From the NCBI GenBank assembly GCA_950295325.1, contig OX485804.1, positions 66,690,033 through 66,754,032 of the forward strand: a DNA stretch of 64,000 bases. The letters run 5' to 3'. Below are positions 11,005 to 23,186 of this stretch, piece by piece. The notes beneath the pieces were generated by a model. The model saw nothing but the letters and a program-made list of their open reading frames with translations, did not search any database and was not told the DNA's origin. The translations under genes and the position numbers were made by a program. The stretch comes from Polytrichum commune. Lineage: Eukaryota; Streptophyta; Polytrichopsida; Polytrichales; Polytrichaceae. The stretch's first letter is position 1, and every line of letters begins with the position of its first letter.

Positions 11005-13197
11005 CATATTATCATAGAATTATTAGGTTCATCACCCAAAATTAATTAGTCCCCCTATTTGTCATTTATGCCTTTGAACTCTATCATGCATGGTTGGTAT
11101 AATTTTGTGTATTGTGTATTTGATTTATTTTCCTTCATATGAATGTTTGAAAGGTGGTGAGAAAGAAAAATGATAAAATTGCAAGTGTATTTGAAATGAT
11201 GGAAGGTAAAGGAATTGGGACTAAATTTGATGTTTCTTATGTAAATTTGGCATTTGTAATAAAGTAAAAAAACCATGTGATTTTTGTTTGTTTGTTGTGG
11301 AAGTATAGCCCAACATGACATACGAGTGTCAAGAATGCTAGTTTGAAACAATTGTTGGTCATCCCTCAATTCACAAACATTTAAATTACACAAGCACTCA
11401 AATTACAATACTGCCAATACATGGGCTACCAAGGGAACACACCATTTGACCCAATAAATTCTCATCCCTGCTCATGCACCTAAACCTTCAGGCTCCAACG
11501 AGCCCCTGACACATACCTCAACCTCCTCTCCATGTGCACTAACCCCAACATTAATAACATATGAACTACCAAACATTACAAAATGGTTTGGCAAAATCAT
11601 GAACTCACAATTTGAAAATTCAAAAGTGGGATCAAGTGTCAAGGGCGAGTTTCTTTAGATTTGAAAATGATAAAATCAAAATCTTGAAATAATCAATTAG
11701 GCCCCCCAAAGTTATTATGCTTGTAATGATTTGAATCTCAATCGATTGTAGTCTACCTAGAGATTGAGCCCTAAAAGTAGAATTTTTGTAAATACAGGCA
11801 AACACTTTGTCCATAATTTCATGCGTGTATGGAATAACCATAATTTCAACTGTAACATGGTTTCGTAAGAGTAAGCATGCACATAGTAATAAATTCTTAT
11901 TTTTGATAATGATTTTGGGCCAAGCAATTATGTATGGAGGGTCATTGGTGAGATAAATTTTTATTTTATCTTATTTGTCTTCTTCCTTTCTACTTGACAT
12001 ATTGTATCGCAAGGTTTGCTGATATAATTTAATATTTCTTTCATGATAATTATTATGTGCACTCTTCCCCTAGACAATGTTGCCTACCATCTTGTAAGAG
12101 ACACATGTGAATGTTTAAAAAGAAAATTGGTACCCAAACTTTAACAACAAATTTATGTACTCGAATGTATTGCCAACACTTGTGATGCCATTAATTTTGT
12201 ATTTGCAAAGTTGTTGAATCAACAAGGTTCATTGATGACAATCATTATGGGAGTGCCACTACTTCCTCTATTACAATACAAAATGTACCTACAAAATTGG
12301 AAACCCATATGTCAAGAACATGTGCCATTTATTTTCCTATGTCTAAGACTATGACCATATATCACAAAGCCTCCAATATTGATGCCCTCAATTGTGATGG
12401 AAACTGAAATGTGTCGATTCACTAGAGGCGTGCAATATATATACAAGGAGATGTTTGCATGCTTTCAATACTTCCAAGAATGTGCATTAAAGACTGGAAT
12501 TTGGCATTTGTGATGGTCCAAAGTTCATGCATAAATCCAAATTTCCTCAGATTCTAGCTTTAACTTTCAATGAAATTGAACCATATAGTACATTTTATGT
12601 ATAAAACTATACCACAACTCTTTCACGACTTTTAATAAAAACAACTGAAAGTTTTGAAGGAGCTTGCCTTAAAATACATGTAATTCAACTTAAACCAAAA
12701 TATATACAAGTTTATAATATGGGGACTCAGTTACCACTCTGAGATTGGAAGCGAAGCTTTGTAAGTCTTTGTGGATGCCTTAAGTCTTACATTTGCAAGG
12801 TCCCTTGTATTGTATCCCATCTATTTCTAACTAGACGCATGAGATCGTACACTTGGCACATGCTATAATATGTAATGTCCCATCTCCTTGTCCGTTTGAA
12901 ACTTGGATTGCAGGGAGGACGCTCGAGGAGTCTTAAGTCCACACATTAAGCCTTAAGTCTAAGCCTTAAGTCCACACATTAAAATTGACACCAGTCTTAG
13001 ATGCAAAAAGCGAGATGGGGCACGCCATTCAACCACACACCCCAAATGATTCACCACTTATGAACCCTATAAATAAGACAAGCTAGTGTAATGTGGGATC
13101 TATGTTTCCAATTTTGAATTGAAAACTTCCAAACAGGAACTCCAACACACAGGTCTAAACTGTAAAATCAACAAATTGAAGAAAGTCACAAAAATAA
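11005..13197. other. AT-rich intergenic DNA, no gene recognised
   Basis: Short open frames are present on both strands but none has recognisable motifs. Around 12740-13010 the word CCTTAAGTC recurs several times (TTAAGTCTTACATT, GAGTCTTAAGTCCACACATTAAG, repeated), which could be the decayed edge of a repeat. Confidence 0.4.
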
Positions 13198-13211
13198 ATA
13201 AATAAATAAAT

Positions 13212-13468
13212 AAATAAGAAAACGGTAGAACCGTGAGGCTCTGTCCTTTGCTATGAAAGACTACAATTGTAGCTAATTACTTTGTTCATGCCAATCCATG
13301 GCTATTCACTATACCAAACCTTTCTTGGATTTGGTGCACCTTCTTTTTCAAATACGGGTCAAGGATTGAAGCTACTCACTTATCACCCGAAAATTTTAAA
13401 ATAAATAATTAAGAACTGCTGAAATAACTATAGTTAACTAGATTTCTTTCAATGCATTTTAGGGAGCA

Positions 13469-13506
<38 letters not shown>

Positions 13507-13668
13507 ACTATAGTTAACATCCACATTAAATAAAGTGGACCAAAAATAACAAGAACAAGTAACATCCAAGTGTGAACACAAAGTGGTTAGGAAATTTGCT
13601 CTTGAAACGAAGAAGTTGATGCATAGTCTCTGTCCTACAGACTAAATAAATAAATAAATAAATAAAGG
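13212..13668. repeat. dispersed repeat, copy 2, flanked by AAAT microsatellites
   Basis: Matches 8868-9047 and 9600-9735 with moderate divergence (AGAAAACGGTAGAAC, CATTTTAGGGAGCA, ATCCACATTAAATAAA, GGAAATTTGCTCTTGAAAC). It is flanked by (AAAT)n at about 13193-13215 and 13644-13668, and contains a long TA microsatellite at about 13470-13501. Confidence 0.7.
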
Positions 13669-13679
13669 CTGGCTAGGGT

Positions 13680-14485
13680 TCAATTTGCAATCAAGACGGG
13701 TGTCACATTTAATGTGTGGGAAAAACCACAAAACCCCCCCACCATACAAAACCCTGTCTCGGAAAGAATTGAGTGAGGTACCTGTTGTCTTCGTCTTCAT
13801 CATCACATTCCTCTTTTGGAAAGAGTTTTGTCGCCGCTCGAAGAAGCGAGCATTTTACATCCATATGAATAGGCGAGAGGAGAAAAATCCATGCAGTCCC
13901 CGGCTCCCCGCCCCGGTTCTTTCTAGCGAAGCTGAATGATGGGAGGGAGAAACAGGAAACATGTGCATCAAGGAACCCATAACCCCACCTCTAGGATGCC
14001 GCGGCACACGAACCTCAACCCAAATTCCAGGAGCATAACGACATTATTGGGCAGATTTCAGTGGGGAGTGAGGAAGCGGCTTGCAGGGCGCTTGCTGATT
14101 CGTCCACAAGGGTGTTTGATTGGATCGACCTCGAGGGGTGTGGTGATCAGTAGTCTCCCCCGGTCCGGATAGAACACACTTGACCCGATCGGGTTCTAAC
14201 TGCATTAAGTTACTCGTATATGTGATGATGCTCCTTCAAGTGCGTGACCTCGGACCGTCTCCTCGCAGGCAGGCTTTATGCGGCACCCAAATAATTGAAG
14301 ACGAGGGCTGTAGATCAGGACCTGGTCCAGCTGGTTCAGAGCCTCTAAGCTCTGGATATTCTAGCTGCCTGGATGTTTTGATGGTGTCGCAGGAGGGGAG
14401 GGAGGTCGGCCATCCTGAAGATAATCCGCCCAACTCTGATCCTGTGTCCGCGGAGATCCTTGGGCATAATTGGTCCAGATCCTAG
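13680..14485 (+). other. GC-richer segment with short unrecognised frames
   Basis: Three consecutive open frames of 78-101 codons (13685-13939, 13936-14172, 14180-14485) lie in DNA clearly richer in GC than its surroundings. None shows a domain I recognise, and the frames differ. It could be a decayed exon block, a transposon fragment or transcribed non-coding DNA. Confidence 0.2.
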
Positions 14486-14680
14486 TGTTTCCAAGTCCAA
14501 CCGGTTACATCTTGACATCTTTCGGTTCTTACCTGATGAATTTTGAGGTGTGATCTCTAAATTCCGCTACAATGATCGGTAGTTTTCCTGAACTTCAACC
14601 GGGTATTTCTCACACTCAACCGGTTCATCTTGTAACTAGCAGTCGGTTCTCCCCGTTCATTGCTCCGATCCTCCTTGACT
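14468..14680. repeat. dispersed repeat shared with the Harbinger left region
   Basis: Contains GTTTCCAAGTCCAACCGGTTACAT and CAACCGGTTCATCTTGTAACTAG blocks that also occur at 880-1100 and, in part, 1245-1350. Confidence 0.65.
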
Positions 14681-14762
14681 TCACCACTTCATTGGGTACC
14701 TAAATTTACTTCAAACACCGAGCCACTCTAGTCAACAAAGAATAGGCATGATTCAAGCATGC

Positions 14763-15400
14763 CATTACAATTATGTCTCAAGCCCGGGGTGGCAACTTGA
14801 CTCCCTTTGAGAACAGTTGCTTCTAAATCACTTCTCATACTCCTAATGGATTTATGATTTCTCCTTTCGCAAAGAGGAGAAACCCCCGGGGTGGCAACTC
14901 TCCCTTTTTAAAACAATCGCTTCTGAAGCACTTCTAATGGGTCGAAGATATATATTCTTTCACAAATCAGAGAAACATGCTTGAAAAGAGGGCAATGGGA
15001 GGAATCCATTGGTACGAACTGTGTCTGAATCAGAAAAGGTTCACATTCGTAGATGTTAATTTAAGAACCTAGATGCACATCTTTATTTTTTTAACAAGGG
15101 TCACCGTCCAAAACCCCTAGGTGTTGAGTTCCACTTCTAAGAGAATTAAAAAAAATTCTTAGATTTTTAAGTCCTAAAAAAGCTTATATTATTGCGAAAG
15201 TAGCTTCCAAATGAATGATGATTCTTAGAAATGGTTTAGCAACTCCAAGCCGGTTTCTAAAAATGGACATGGTGATCCTTGTGAGTGCTATAGATGGTTG
15301 CCCCATGGGGTAGAGACATGCTTTGGGAAAGTGGGCAATTGATATCATTTGTGTTTGAATTAGAAAAGCTTTGCATTGGTCTTTCAAATAGCAATTTTAG
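14763..15400. repeat. dispersed repeat, two diverged units
   Basis: The unit at 14880-15060 (GGTGGCAACTCTCCCTTTTTAAAAC, then GGGAGGAATCCATTGGTACG and GTGTCTGAATCAGAAAAGGT) matches 23770-23950 on the other side of the pectinesterase gene. A weaker second unit lies at about 15190-15400. The element type is unknown. Confidence 0.55.
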
Positions 15401-16890
15401 ATTCAAATAAAAATATTCATCTCCCCCTAAAACATAGGTCACCATCCAAACCCCCTAGGTGTTGAATTTCACTTTAAACCCCTATATCCTTGAGAGACCC
15501 AAAATGAGACCTTGACTTTTTTTAGGAGGAGGCAAAATTTCTATTAGAATTAATGAATTTCATTTTACATCCAACACCCCAAATTCCATTGGAGTTTGGA
15601 CTAAACCTCATGATATAGAAGGAGATTTGTCGGATAGAAAAAAAACAGTTATATGTACTTGGAAAGCTATGAAAATTTGCAAGAGTTTAGTTTATATTAT
15701 GTTTCAGATGTCTATAGTTGGGATTGGTAATTGGAGTTTTTGAAGTTACCTAAGAAATATTATGTAAGATTGGATGTAAAACGTAGTGCTACACGTTGCA
15801 AGGGCTCTCAAAAAATCAAATTTGGTGCAAACATAGAAAATTTCAAGCCTCAAAGGTTCACAATTTTGTTGGAAATCATATGCAAAAAAATTCATCGCAA
15901 TTGGGTCTCATCCCATCAATCATTTGATGATGTCAGTAGGATTTTTTATTTTTTTCAATCGTCTACCTTGCCCATTATACCTTCACATATGTAGTAGTTC
16001 CTCATTGACATTGCCACGTGGATAGTTGATATTTTTTTGAAATAGCTCATATAAAGGCCGATATCATATCCGTATGGTTGGATGCTCAAAAACGCATACA
16101 AATTGAGTCCTAAATTATCTCTCTTAGAAACAATGATTTGAGATCAATTTTAAGAAGAATGATGTTGAGAGATTTAGGGGTTAAGCAAACTTTTAAAATC
16201 GCTTAGGTCCATATATACAGTCTTTAAAATGCTTGTAAATAATGAAAAAGTGTGGCTCCACCAAAATACTTCTTAGCAATGATTTAGCAGCTCCAACCCA
16301 AATTCTGAAGACGGTGACCCTGCGAGTGCTATTGATAGATGCCACACCCGGATCTCAAGTCTGGTTCGATTATTCGAATCAGTACAAACATCTAAAAGAG
16401 TTCTGAAACATACAGTTCACATGTAACTTAGAGAATATGATTATGCGCCAGAACTTGGTTCAAGGATAACAATGTACAAGTTTGGGAAATTTATACTCTA
16501 TGGAATCTTGTGGTAAATCAGTGGACAAAGCCTGGTGATTGATGGAGGACCGGTCACCGTTGACTCCTCGACAACAATCAGTGGACAACCCCTGGTGTTT
16601 TGATACCCAAAATCTACCCAGGGGAGAACTTCCAACATCCAATCTAGTCAACAGAGACTAGCATCATTCAAGTTTGCCATATCTCAAGCCTCATTTGATT
16701 ACTCGAACCAGTTTTTGTCTCATTGGCAACAACAATAGAGATTAGTACCCGACAAATGAGTTCTAACATCTGAAATACACAGTTCAGCTGTCAGCGAACA
16801 TAATACTTATGTGTCCTCGAACTTAATTAGTTTGGAAAAGAGATCATCTTCGATCCAAGGACTCAAATGCACGAGGATCCTGGCGCAAGT
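15400..16890. other. intergenic DNA, no gene recognised
   Basis: Short open frames only. Near 16510-16610 the phrase ATCAGTGGACAA-CCTGG occurs twice, related to words in the hairpin that follows. Confidence 0.4.
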
Positions 16891-16896
16891 AAATTA

Positions 16897-17000
16897 TCAC
16901 CTAGGGGAACATGCGGTAAAGTGGACAAGTCACAAAACCTGGTACATGGGCCTCCATTCACCAGGTTTAAATTGTCCACGTTACCGCATTTTACCCTAAG
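16897..17000. repeat. foldback hairpin, 79-nt core
   Basis: 16911-16989 folds on itself: ATGCGGTAA pairs with TTACCGCAT, GTGGACAA with TTGTCCAC, and AAACCTGGT with ACCAGGTTT, around a short loop. Weaker pairing (CTAGGGGAA / TTACCCTAAG) extends the stem outward. The size and near-perfect stem resemble a small MITE or a precursor-like small-RNA hairpin. Confidence 0.75.
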
Positions 17001-17403
17001 AATAAATTGCCCAAAGACAACCTGTGACTGAATGGGATCATATTTTCTGAATGATTCCTCGTAATCGCTCGCTGATGGATTTCAAGGCGTAATAACTCCG
17101 AAAATTGGAGAGGAAAGCACCAAATCAGTTGTTTCGAAATTCAGATTCGTGAGTTGCTCCGAATAGCTTGCAATTGGGATTAGGGGCTTTATAATCTGAC
17201 ACTGATTTATGACGATCTATAATGACCTTCGGACATGCTTCAAATCAGTGCACTTCAAAGGCTCACGTATATTGCCATCGTCGATATTTCATATGACTGT
17301 CAATGGGTTGAGTTTCTGCTAAGATGCAATTAACCCGAGGACAAGGGGAGACAGTAGACTTCCTCTTGTTCTTTGCGGTGATGGACCTTATGAGTAGGAT
17401 GCC

Positions 17404-17721
17404 TTGCATGGGCCTGCATTTCGTGACAGAAATAGCTTCACCGTTACCGACAAGTTCTCCGTGAGCAGTATGGATGAATTTGAGGCTCAAAGAAGAAGAG
17501 AACCCAACGCGCAAGCTCATGTCAACTCAATGATCAGACGCAAGTATAAGTATCATGTAGGGAGATTTGAGAGGAGATGCATAACCAGTGGACCAGCTCA
17601 CAAAGGAGAAAAGGTCCATGTGGCGCCCCACAACATGCGGGGGGGGGGGGGGGGATCCTTCGAATTAGAAAGTAAATGTGGCCTCCCCCAGCTGCAGGAT
17701 TTCGAGAGGTTTGAAGGATGA
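17404..17721 (+). other. unrecognised open frame with poly-G tract
   Basis: 105 codons starting MHGPAFRDRNSF, rich in Arg. A run of 13 or 14 G at about 17640-17653 lies inside and produces a Gly run. No motif recognised; low confidence that it is coding. Confidence 0.15.
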
Positions 17722-17902
17722 AATGACGGAAGGTACTTACCCAGTACCCTGGGTCAACAGAAAAGAAACTTATCCACAAATAAGTCATGAAAGCTGGTTT
17801 AATCTGTACGGACATTTTCACCGAGTGATAATTGCGCTACAGTATTTAGATCACAAGAACTTCTTAGAGAGTGCCCTACCATTTGCTCTTGAGGCATTCT
17901 GA

Positions 17903-18785
17903 GGTACGTTCCATGGCTTTGTTTGTCCACAGTCTGCAACCAAGTAAAATTGTTCATTGCCTCTGGATTATGTTTAATGATATTCTCTTTGGAGATCTTG
18001 CAGGCCGAACAAGTATTCTAATTTTTGTGCAGACAAAGCCTCCTCTTACCATAATAGGTGGACAATGAAGAATGTTGCTTAACACATATATATGGTGAGA
18101 CAACCATGATGCCGCCTTACCATAACATTATTAAGCCTTGCGAGCCCGTTCGAATCCCTTTCTATTTAGCCTCAAAGAACAAATTTCAAGCACTGGGTCC
18201 ACATTCCCAGGAATGAATGTCAAGCATGGCAGTCAAGTGGCAAGCTCCTTTTATATATATATGCACTCATGAGCTATCGTAATTAAGACGCAAATTCTCG
18301 CCGCATTCTCAGAGTAAGGCTAAAATTTGCAGAATATTCGTGTACATGGAATCTCATGGTTGCATCAAAGTGCAATTGGTTCCTGGTCTAACGGAACTCC
18401 CTTCTGGTCGCCACGCTAGCTGCTTAACTCTCACGTAAACCTTGAGGTTTTTGTGAGTAGAATCGACCTAGTAAACTTGTTGTGAAATCCCTCTTCCCAA
18501 TGCATGCCCGGTTCCAGTCGAAATTTGACCTAGGCGTGTGATGCACATCTTATAAAGGTGTCGCTGCCGCAGTTTTGTACATGTAAATTTGCAGCTCCCT
18601 CCTTCACCAGAGGGCCTGGCAGCTGCAGGAAAGCGAGTCCTCACTATTTGTGCATCAGAGTTGATCATCATCAACATCTTATTAGGATGCACAACAGGAA
18701 CTACTCATATCATTCATCATAGTTGGCCAGCCTCAGTAGTAGTACTGTATTGCCTGCAGAAGTCTGTTGTATTGATCGAACAAAG
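17903..18785. promoter_or_regulatory. region upstream of the pectinesterase gene
   Basis: No gene recognised in this stretch. It must hold the promoter and 5' leader of the gene starting at 18786. TATATATATATG (about 18255) is too far upstream to call a TATA box with confidence. I see no clear core promoter. Confidence 0.3.
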
Positions 18786-21700
18786 ATGGCGACCTACAGA
18801 TCTGCAATGAGCCCCTGGGCGCTGTGTCTGATCGTCCTGGTGGCCGCAGGGCTGGTGGTGTCCGTCTGGGCGGTGGACTCGGACTCGGAAGCAGATTACA
18901 AGGCATGGCTGGCAGCTCACAAAGCTCTGTACGATGCCAAGCAGCTCCTTGCAACTCAGTCTACCACTGGGGCTCCAATCGGTGCTCCTGCGGCTGCTCC
19001 CGCAGCAGGTGGTCCTTCCGTCGTAGGGGGCGTGGGGCCGGGTCCCGTGGGGCCTCCGATTCCATGCTCCCGAACCGTGGGGCCGAAGGGGTCCGGCGCA
19101 ACTTACACCACCGCCACGGCCGCCATCAACTCCATCCCGGCCGGAAGCACGCAGCGATTCGTCATCTGCTTCGCAGCCGGCACTTACACGTAAAGTTACC
19201 AAGAAACTGTCTGTCTGTCTGTCTGTCTGTTCTATAGCTTTATTGTTGCAAAAACCTTCAAATCTCGATTCGTTGTTGGTAATTGGCGTTACAAAGGGGT
19301 ATAATTTGTTGTAACACTACACTTAGATCGCTAGCCCATGCCTTTTGTGAGGGGTTTGTAGCGCTGTGTCATCCGCTTTGCAGTTGGCACTTACAGAGAC
19401 TGACTTTCTATTGCATTTCAGTCGATTGTTGCAAAATCCTTCAAAAATCGTTGTTGGTGATTGGCGTTACAGAGGGGTGTAATTTGCTGCACCAACACTA
19501 CGTTTAGAACGCTAGCTATATGAGTGGTCTGCTTAGAGCCAGTGCCTTTTTGAGGGACTTGCAGCGCTATGTCGTTCAATTTGCAGCTGGCACGTTTCCA
19601 TTTTTAACGACATGGAATGGTCGATGGGGAACTAACGGTTGCATTCTAATTGTTGCAAAAACCTTCACAAAACCGTTGATTGTAATTGTTTACTCAAACG
19701 GCACTTCCTATAAGTGCCTGAACGTGCTTAAAAGACTCTAGAAGGTCGCTGAGAAACTGGTGTCGCAGCATAATTCTTGCAAACAGTTCGTCGTGCAAAT
19801 CTCACTGCGAAAACCAGCTTAAAAAACGGTTGTTGGTATTGCCGGTACAAAGGGGTGATGCCATTTATATGGACGCTACATTGTCAAGGGTTTGTTTAGC
19901 TGATGGGCTTTGTGATGACTTTGCAGCTGCATCGACTTAACGACTTAAGACCTAACAGCTGAGTAGGATCTGAAAATGTTGTTGGGTGTGGAATTGTGTA
20001 ATTTCAGTGAGAAAGTGACGCTACCACTCACTAAGCCATACATCACATTCAAAGGAGCCGGCGCCAGCGTCACCACCATCCAATGGGGAGACGACGCCGC
20101 CAAAGCTGGCAGCACAGCCAAGAGCGCTTCGGTCCTCATCTCATCAGATTTTTTCATTGCTGAGGACATCGCCTTTAAGGTAAGTAAATAATGATTTTCA
20201 CCACAACCAGCACCCACGTGCACCTTGTAATGCTCCGATCCTCACACTGTAAATATATCTGATGTAGTGTGGCAGTAAAAGTGATGTGCCATGTTAATCA
20301 GAGTGGCCTCCATGGCCTGTCGGTACCAGCAAGTGTTCATTGGACCATGCCACTTTCTATGGTTGTCACCAAGTCGTTACAAGCACATCACTGATTGCTC
20401 ATTCAAGAGGACTCAAAATGATTATCAGAAGTCATCATACGTTTTTAGCCATGGAGGCATGACATCATCTATGATTATTTTCACATTTTGTCCACGAGCT
20501 TAGAATTGGTTAGGGAAAAGATAACCAACAAGAGGAGAGTGGATAATGAGTTGCGTGAATGGCGAGTCATCTTCCTACTTGAGTTGGTTATTAGTGATAA
20601 CTTTTCAGCTCATGAACAAAATTTGTGAATCATGGATGATATTGTGCCTCAATGGATGAAAAATGTGACGGATTTTAGTAACCCTTATGCTCTTGGATGA
20701 GCTAGTATTGGTTATGGACTAGATAACCGGAAGAATGGATTACGAGCTACAAGAGTCGCAAGTCATAACCAGTTCGAGTCTGCTCATGCATGTAAATTGC
20801 AGGCCTTATAAATGAAATGTCATCTACATGGATAAAATGCACAAGAAAGTTGCTGGAAGTGCTCTCCATCTAGATGAGTGCGGTTATAACCAATAACCAG
20901 CTCCAGTAGGTGGAGAAACTTGCCTCTTTCGCTCGTCATCCACTGTCCTCTCGATAGGTATCTGGTCCATTCCTGTGGGTCAATGGTAAATAGTAGTGTG
21001 GGCCACACTGATTCAGATGTATAGTGTAGTTCCCATGATAATTTTCTGACAAAGATTATTCTGCTGACCTCCTGCAACATTTTGAATTTTATTATGCTGA
21101 TGATGAATTTTGTTGTTTCCAGAACACCGCCCCTGCCCCTGCAGGCGGAGCTGTTGGGAAGCAAGCAGTGGCCTTCAGCATTGAGGGAGACAAGGCCCAG
21201 TTCTACCGCGTCGCTTTCTATGGTGCTCAAGACACTCTATACGACAAGAAGGGAAGGCATTACTTCAAGGACTGTTACATCGAGGGATCCATTGATTTCA
21301 TCTTCGGAGACGGCCAGTCCTACTATGAGGTACCGGAAATCTTTCGGATACGTAACAGTAGCACTTACACCACAGATAGTTTTTTGGTGATATAAGACTA
21401 GTTTGTGATAGTTTTGTTGTCATTTTTTTTTGCCGGTACCAGTACTCCGGTGCATTCCACCATTTCAGATTGCACCTCTCCAAAATCTGCCGGTCCTGCA
21501 CTGAGAAATGGAAACTACTAAGGAACCAAGGCACTCAACGCTCTCCTCTATACATGTTGTTTGCTGCTATATGAAGGGGAGTGCACGGATTATTAGCCAT
21601 GGTTGTGAGCCAGAAACATTCTTTCTGCAATCTCGAGATCTCCCAAAGCCAGTGAAATTTAGACACATTGACAGATTCATGAATGTGATCGATTAGAATA

Positions 21701-23186
21701 TATTCATTGTGGTTAAATCCCTTGCAGCTAGGGGGTTACCTTTGAGGGTTACCTCCAGTGTGTATCTATCTTGCTGATGTAATTTCATGTATGGCTGATC
21801 CTGCGCAGACTTGCCATTTGAACTCAATTGCCATCCCTGGAAGTGGCTCACTGACGGCACAGAAGAGGGCAACAAAGAGTGAGCTTTCCGGGTTCTCCTT
21901 CGTCAACTGCCTTGTCACCGGCAGCGGACCCATTTACTTGGGTCGCGCTTGGGGCCCTTACTCTAGGGTGGTCTTCCTGCTTACTGAAATCGATGCACCC
22001 ATAATCCCCGCAGGGTGGTTTGACTGGGGCATTCCTGCCAGAGACAAGTAAGTTACTTAATGATCCCTCTGAACCCTCAAATGATCTTCTTGCTCTCTTC
22101 TTCTACAACAAAGTGGCAGCTGGATCAGAATTAGAAACAATTCTTTCTTCTGTTTTGACACACTAATTGTAGAGATCAAGTGAAGATTGACTTAAGTCTA
22201 CGAATTAGCATACACAACATTAATGTCTTGGATATCCGATAGGGACAAGTGCTAGTTGCAGAGGGAACCATCCCCAATTTCGGCCCGCAGCTGTTTCTCT
22301 GGGTTGCCGCCTCCTCCGACCCTCTAATCCCACTATCTCACTGCTGCTCACCGTTTACTTGCTCATTGTTTATTCTTAGAGAACCTTCATATGTCATCTA
22401 ACAGGTGGTATGAACCCTCAAAATTCCCCGTATGAACCTTGAAATAGGACAGACTGTCAGCCATTTGACCTTTGCAAATTCTACTCGCTCCGCTCCGTAA
22501 GGTTTGCCGCGTGGTACTCTCCCAACATGATATTCGGCAAATTGTTGGCTTACACCTAAGGCTTTAACCTGCATCCTAGGGGAACTCCAAGGCTTAGCCT
22601 CCTGACGCTGGAATAGTACTTGGATGGTGACCTTCTCAGCACTCGATTTCCAGTAGACCCTATCACGTGTGGTCCACCAAACCAATCATAGTGGGAGTAT
22701 TAGGGTGAACCGGATACATATGAGAGCCGAGGAGCTTGCCCATGGGGAGAGATAGGTGTCAACGGTCTTGTCCTTGCCTCCACCTTCGAAAGGAGGAAGT
22801 AAGCTTTTGGGACTCTTAATATCGTAATGACCGTTTAAAAATTACATATAGACTTAGACCAACACCATAATTCAGGCCTGTGCCAATATCAGAGTCATAT
22901 TTCTTTCTTTCACTCACCAGACTGGAAGTTGAAACTGAACACCAAGATTCTTGATGAATTCCAAACTAATGCGTGCAATTAATTAGCAGAGTCACATATG
23001 AGTACTGATGGTTCATTTTGATGTTTTGGGTGCAGGACGGTGTACTACGGCCAGTACAAGTGCACAGGAGTGGGCGCCAGCACCGTAGGACGAGCGATGT
23101 GGTCCAAAGACTTGACTGATGCGGAAGCGCAACCATTTTTGTCCTGGTCTTTCGTGGATGGCAGCACTTGGATCGGCAAGGTCTAA
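18786..23186 (+). CDS. pectinesterase (pectin methylesterase), five exons
   Basis: Exons 18786-19189, 20008-20179, 21123-21329, 21809-22047 and 23036-23186 join in frame into 390 residues; every intron is GT-AG. The protein removes methyl esters from cell-wall homogalacturonan (CE8 family). A signal-anchor-like hydrophobic stretch near residues 8-29 ([18 protein letters not shown]) is followed by an Ala/Pro/Gly-rich linker (about 60-95) and the right-handed beta-helix domain. All catalytic landmarks are visible: the Gln of [11 protein letters not shown], the Gln-Asp of YGAQDTLYD, the Asp of [11 protein letters not shown], and the Arg and Trp of [10 protein letters not shown]. There is no pectinesterase-inhibitor pro-domain, so it is the short type. 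I chose ATG 18786 because the signal sequence follows closely; an in-frame ATG at 18723 would add 21 residues. It appears intact. Confidence 0.95.
19150..19930 (+). repeat. decaying tandem duplications in pectinesterase intron 1
   Basis: About four diverged units of roughly 190-200 bp. Each carries a version of the exon-1 end (GTCATCTGCTTCGCAGCCGGCACTTACA becomes GTCATCCGCTTTGCAGTTGGCACTTACA near 19370, then weaker copies near 19575 and 19915) plus following intron words (ATTGTTGCAAAA-CCTTCA, GTTGGTAATTGGCGTTACA). The duplicated unit therefore includes coding sequence next to the donor site. Confidence 0.8.
22548..22655 (+). ncRNA. 5S rRNA-like degenerate fragment in intron 4
   Basis: GAACTCC is followed 26 nt later by AGTACTTGGATGG-TGACCT, the same words and spacing as in plant 5S rRNA (GAACTCC, 26 nt, AGTACTGGGATGGGTGACCT). 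Upstream, CACCTAAGGCTTTAACCTGCATCC resembles the 5' half with small gaps. It is too diverged to be functional 5S rRNA. It may be a 5S pseudogene or part of a 5S-headed SINE. The alignment is by eye. Confidence 0.55.

Noticed and set aside
18130-18180. CCCGTTCGAATCCC, like the T-loop/B-box of a tRNA
   Set aside because: No acceptor, D-arm or anticodon stem can be drawn around it and no CCA-side pairing exists; at most a SINE scrap.
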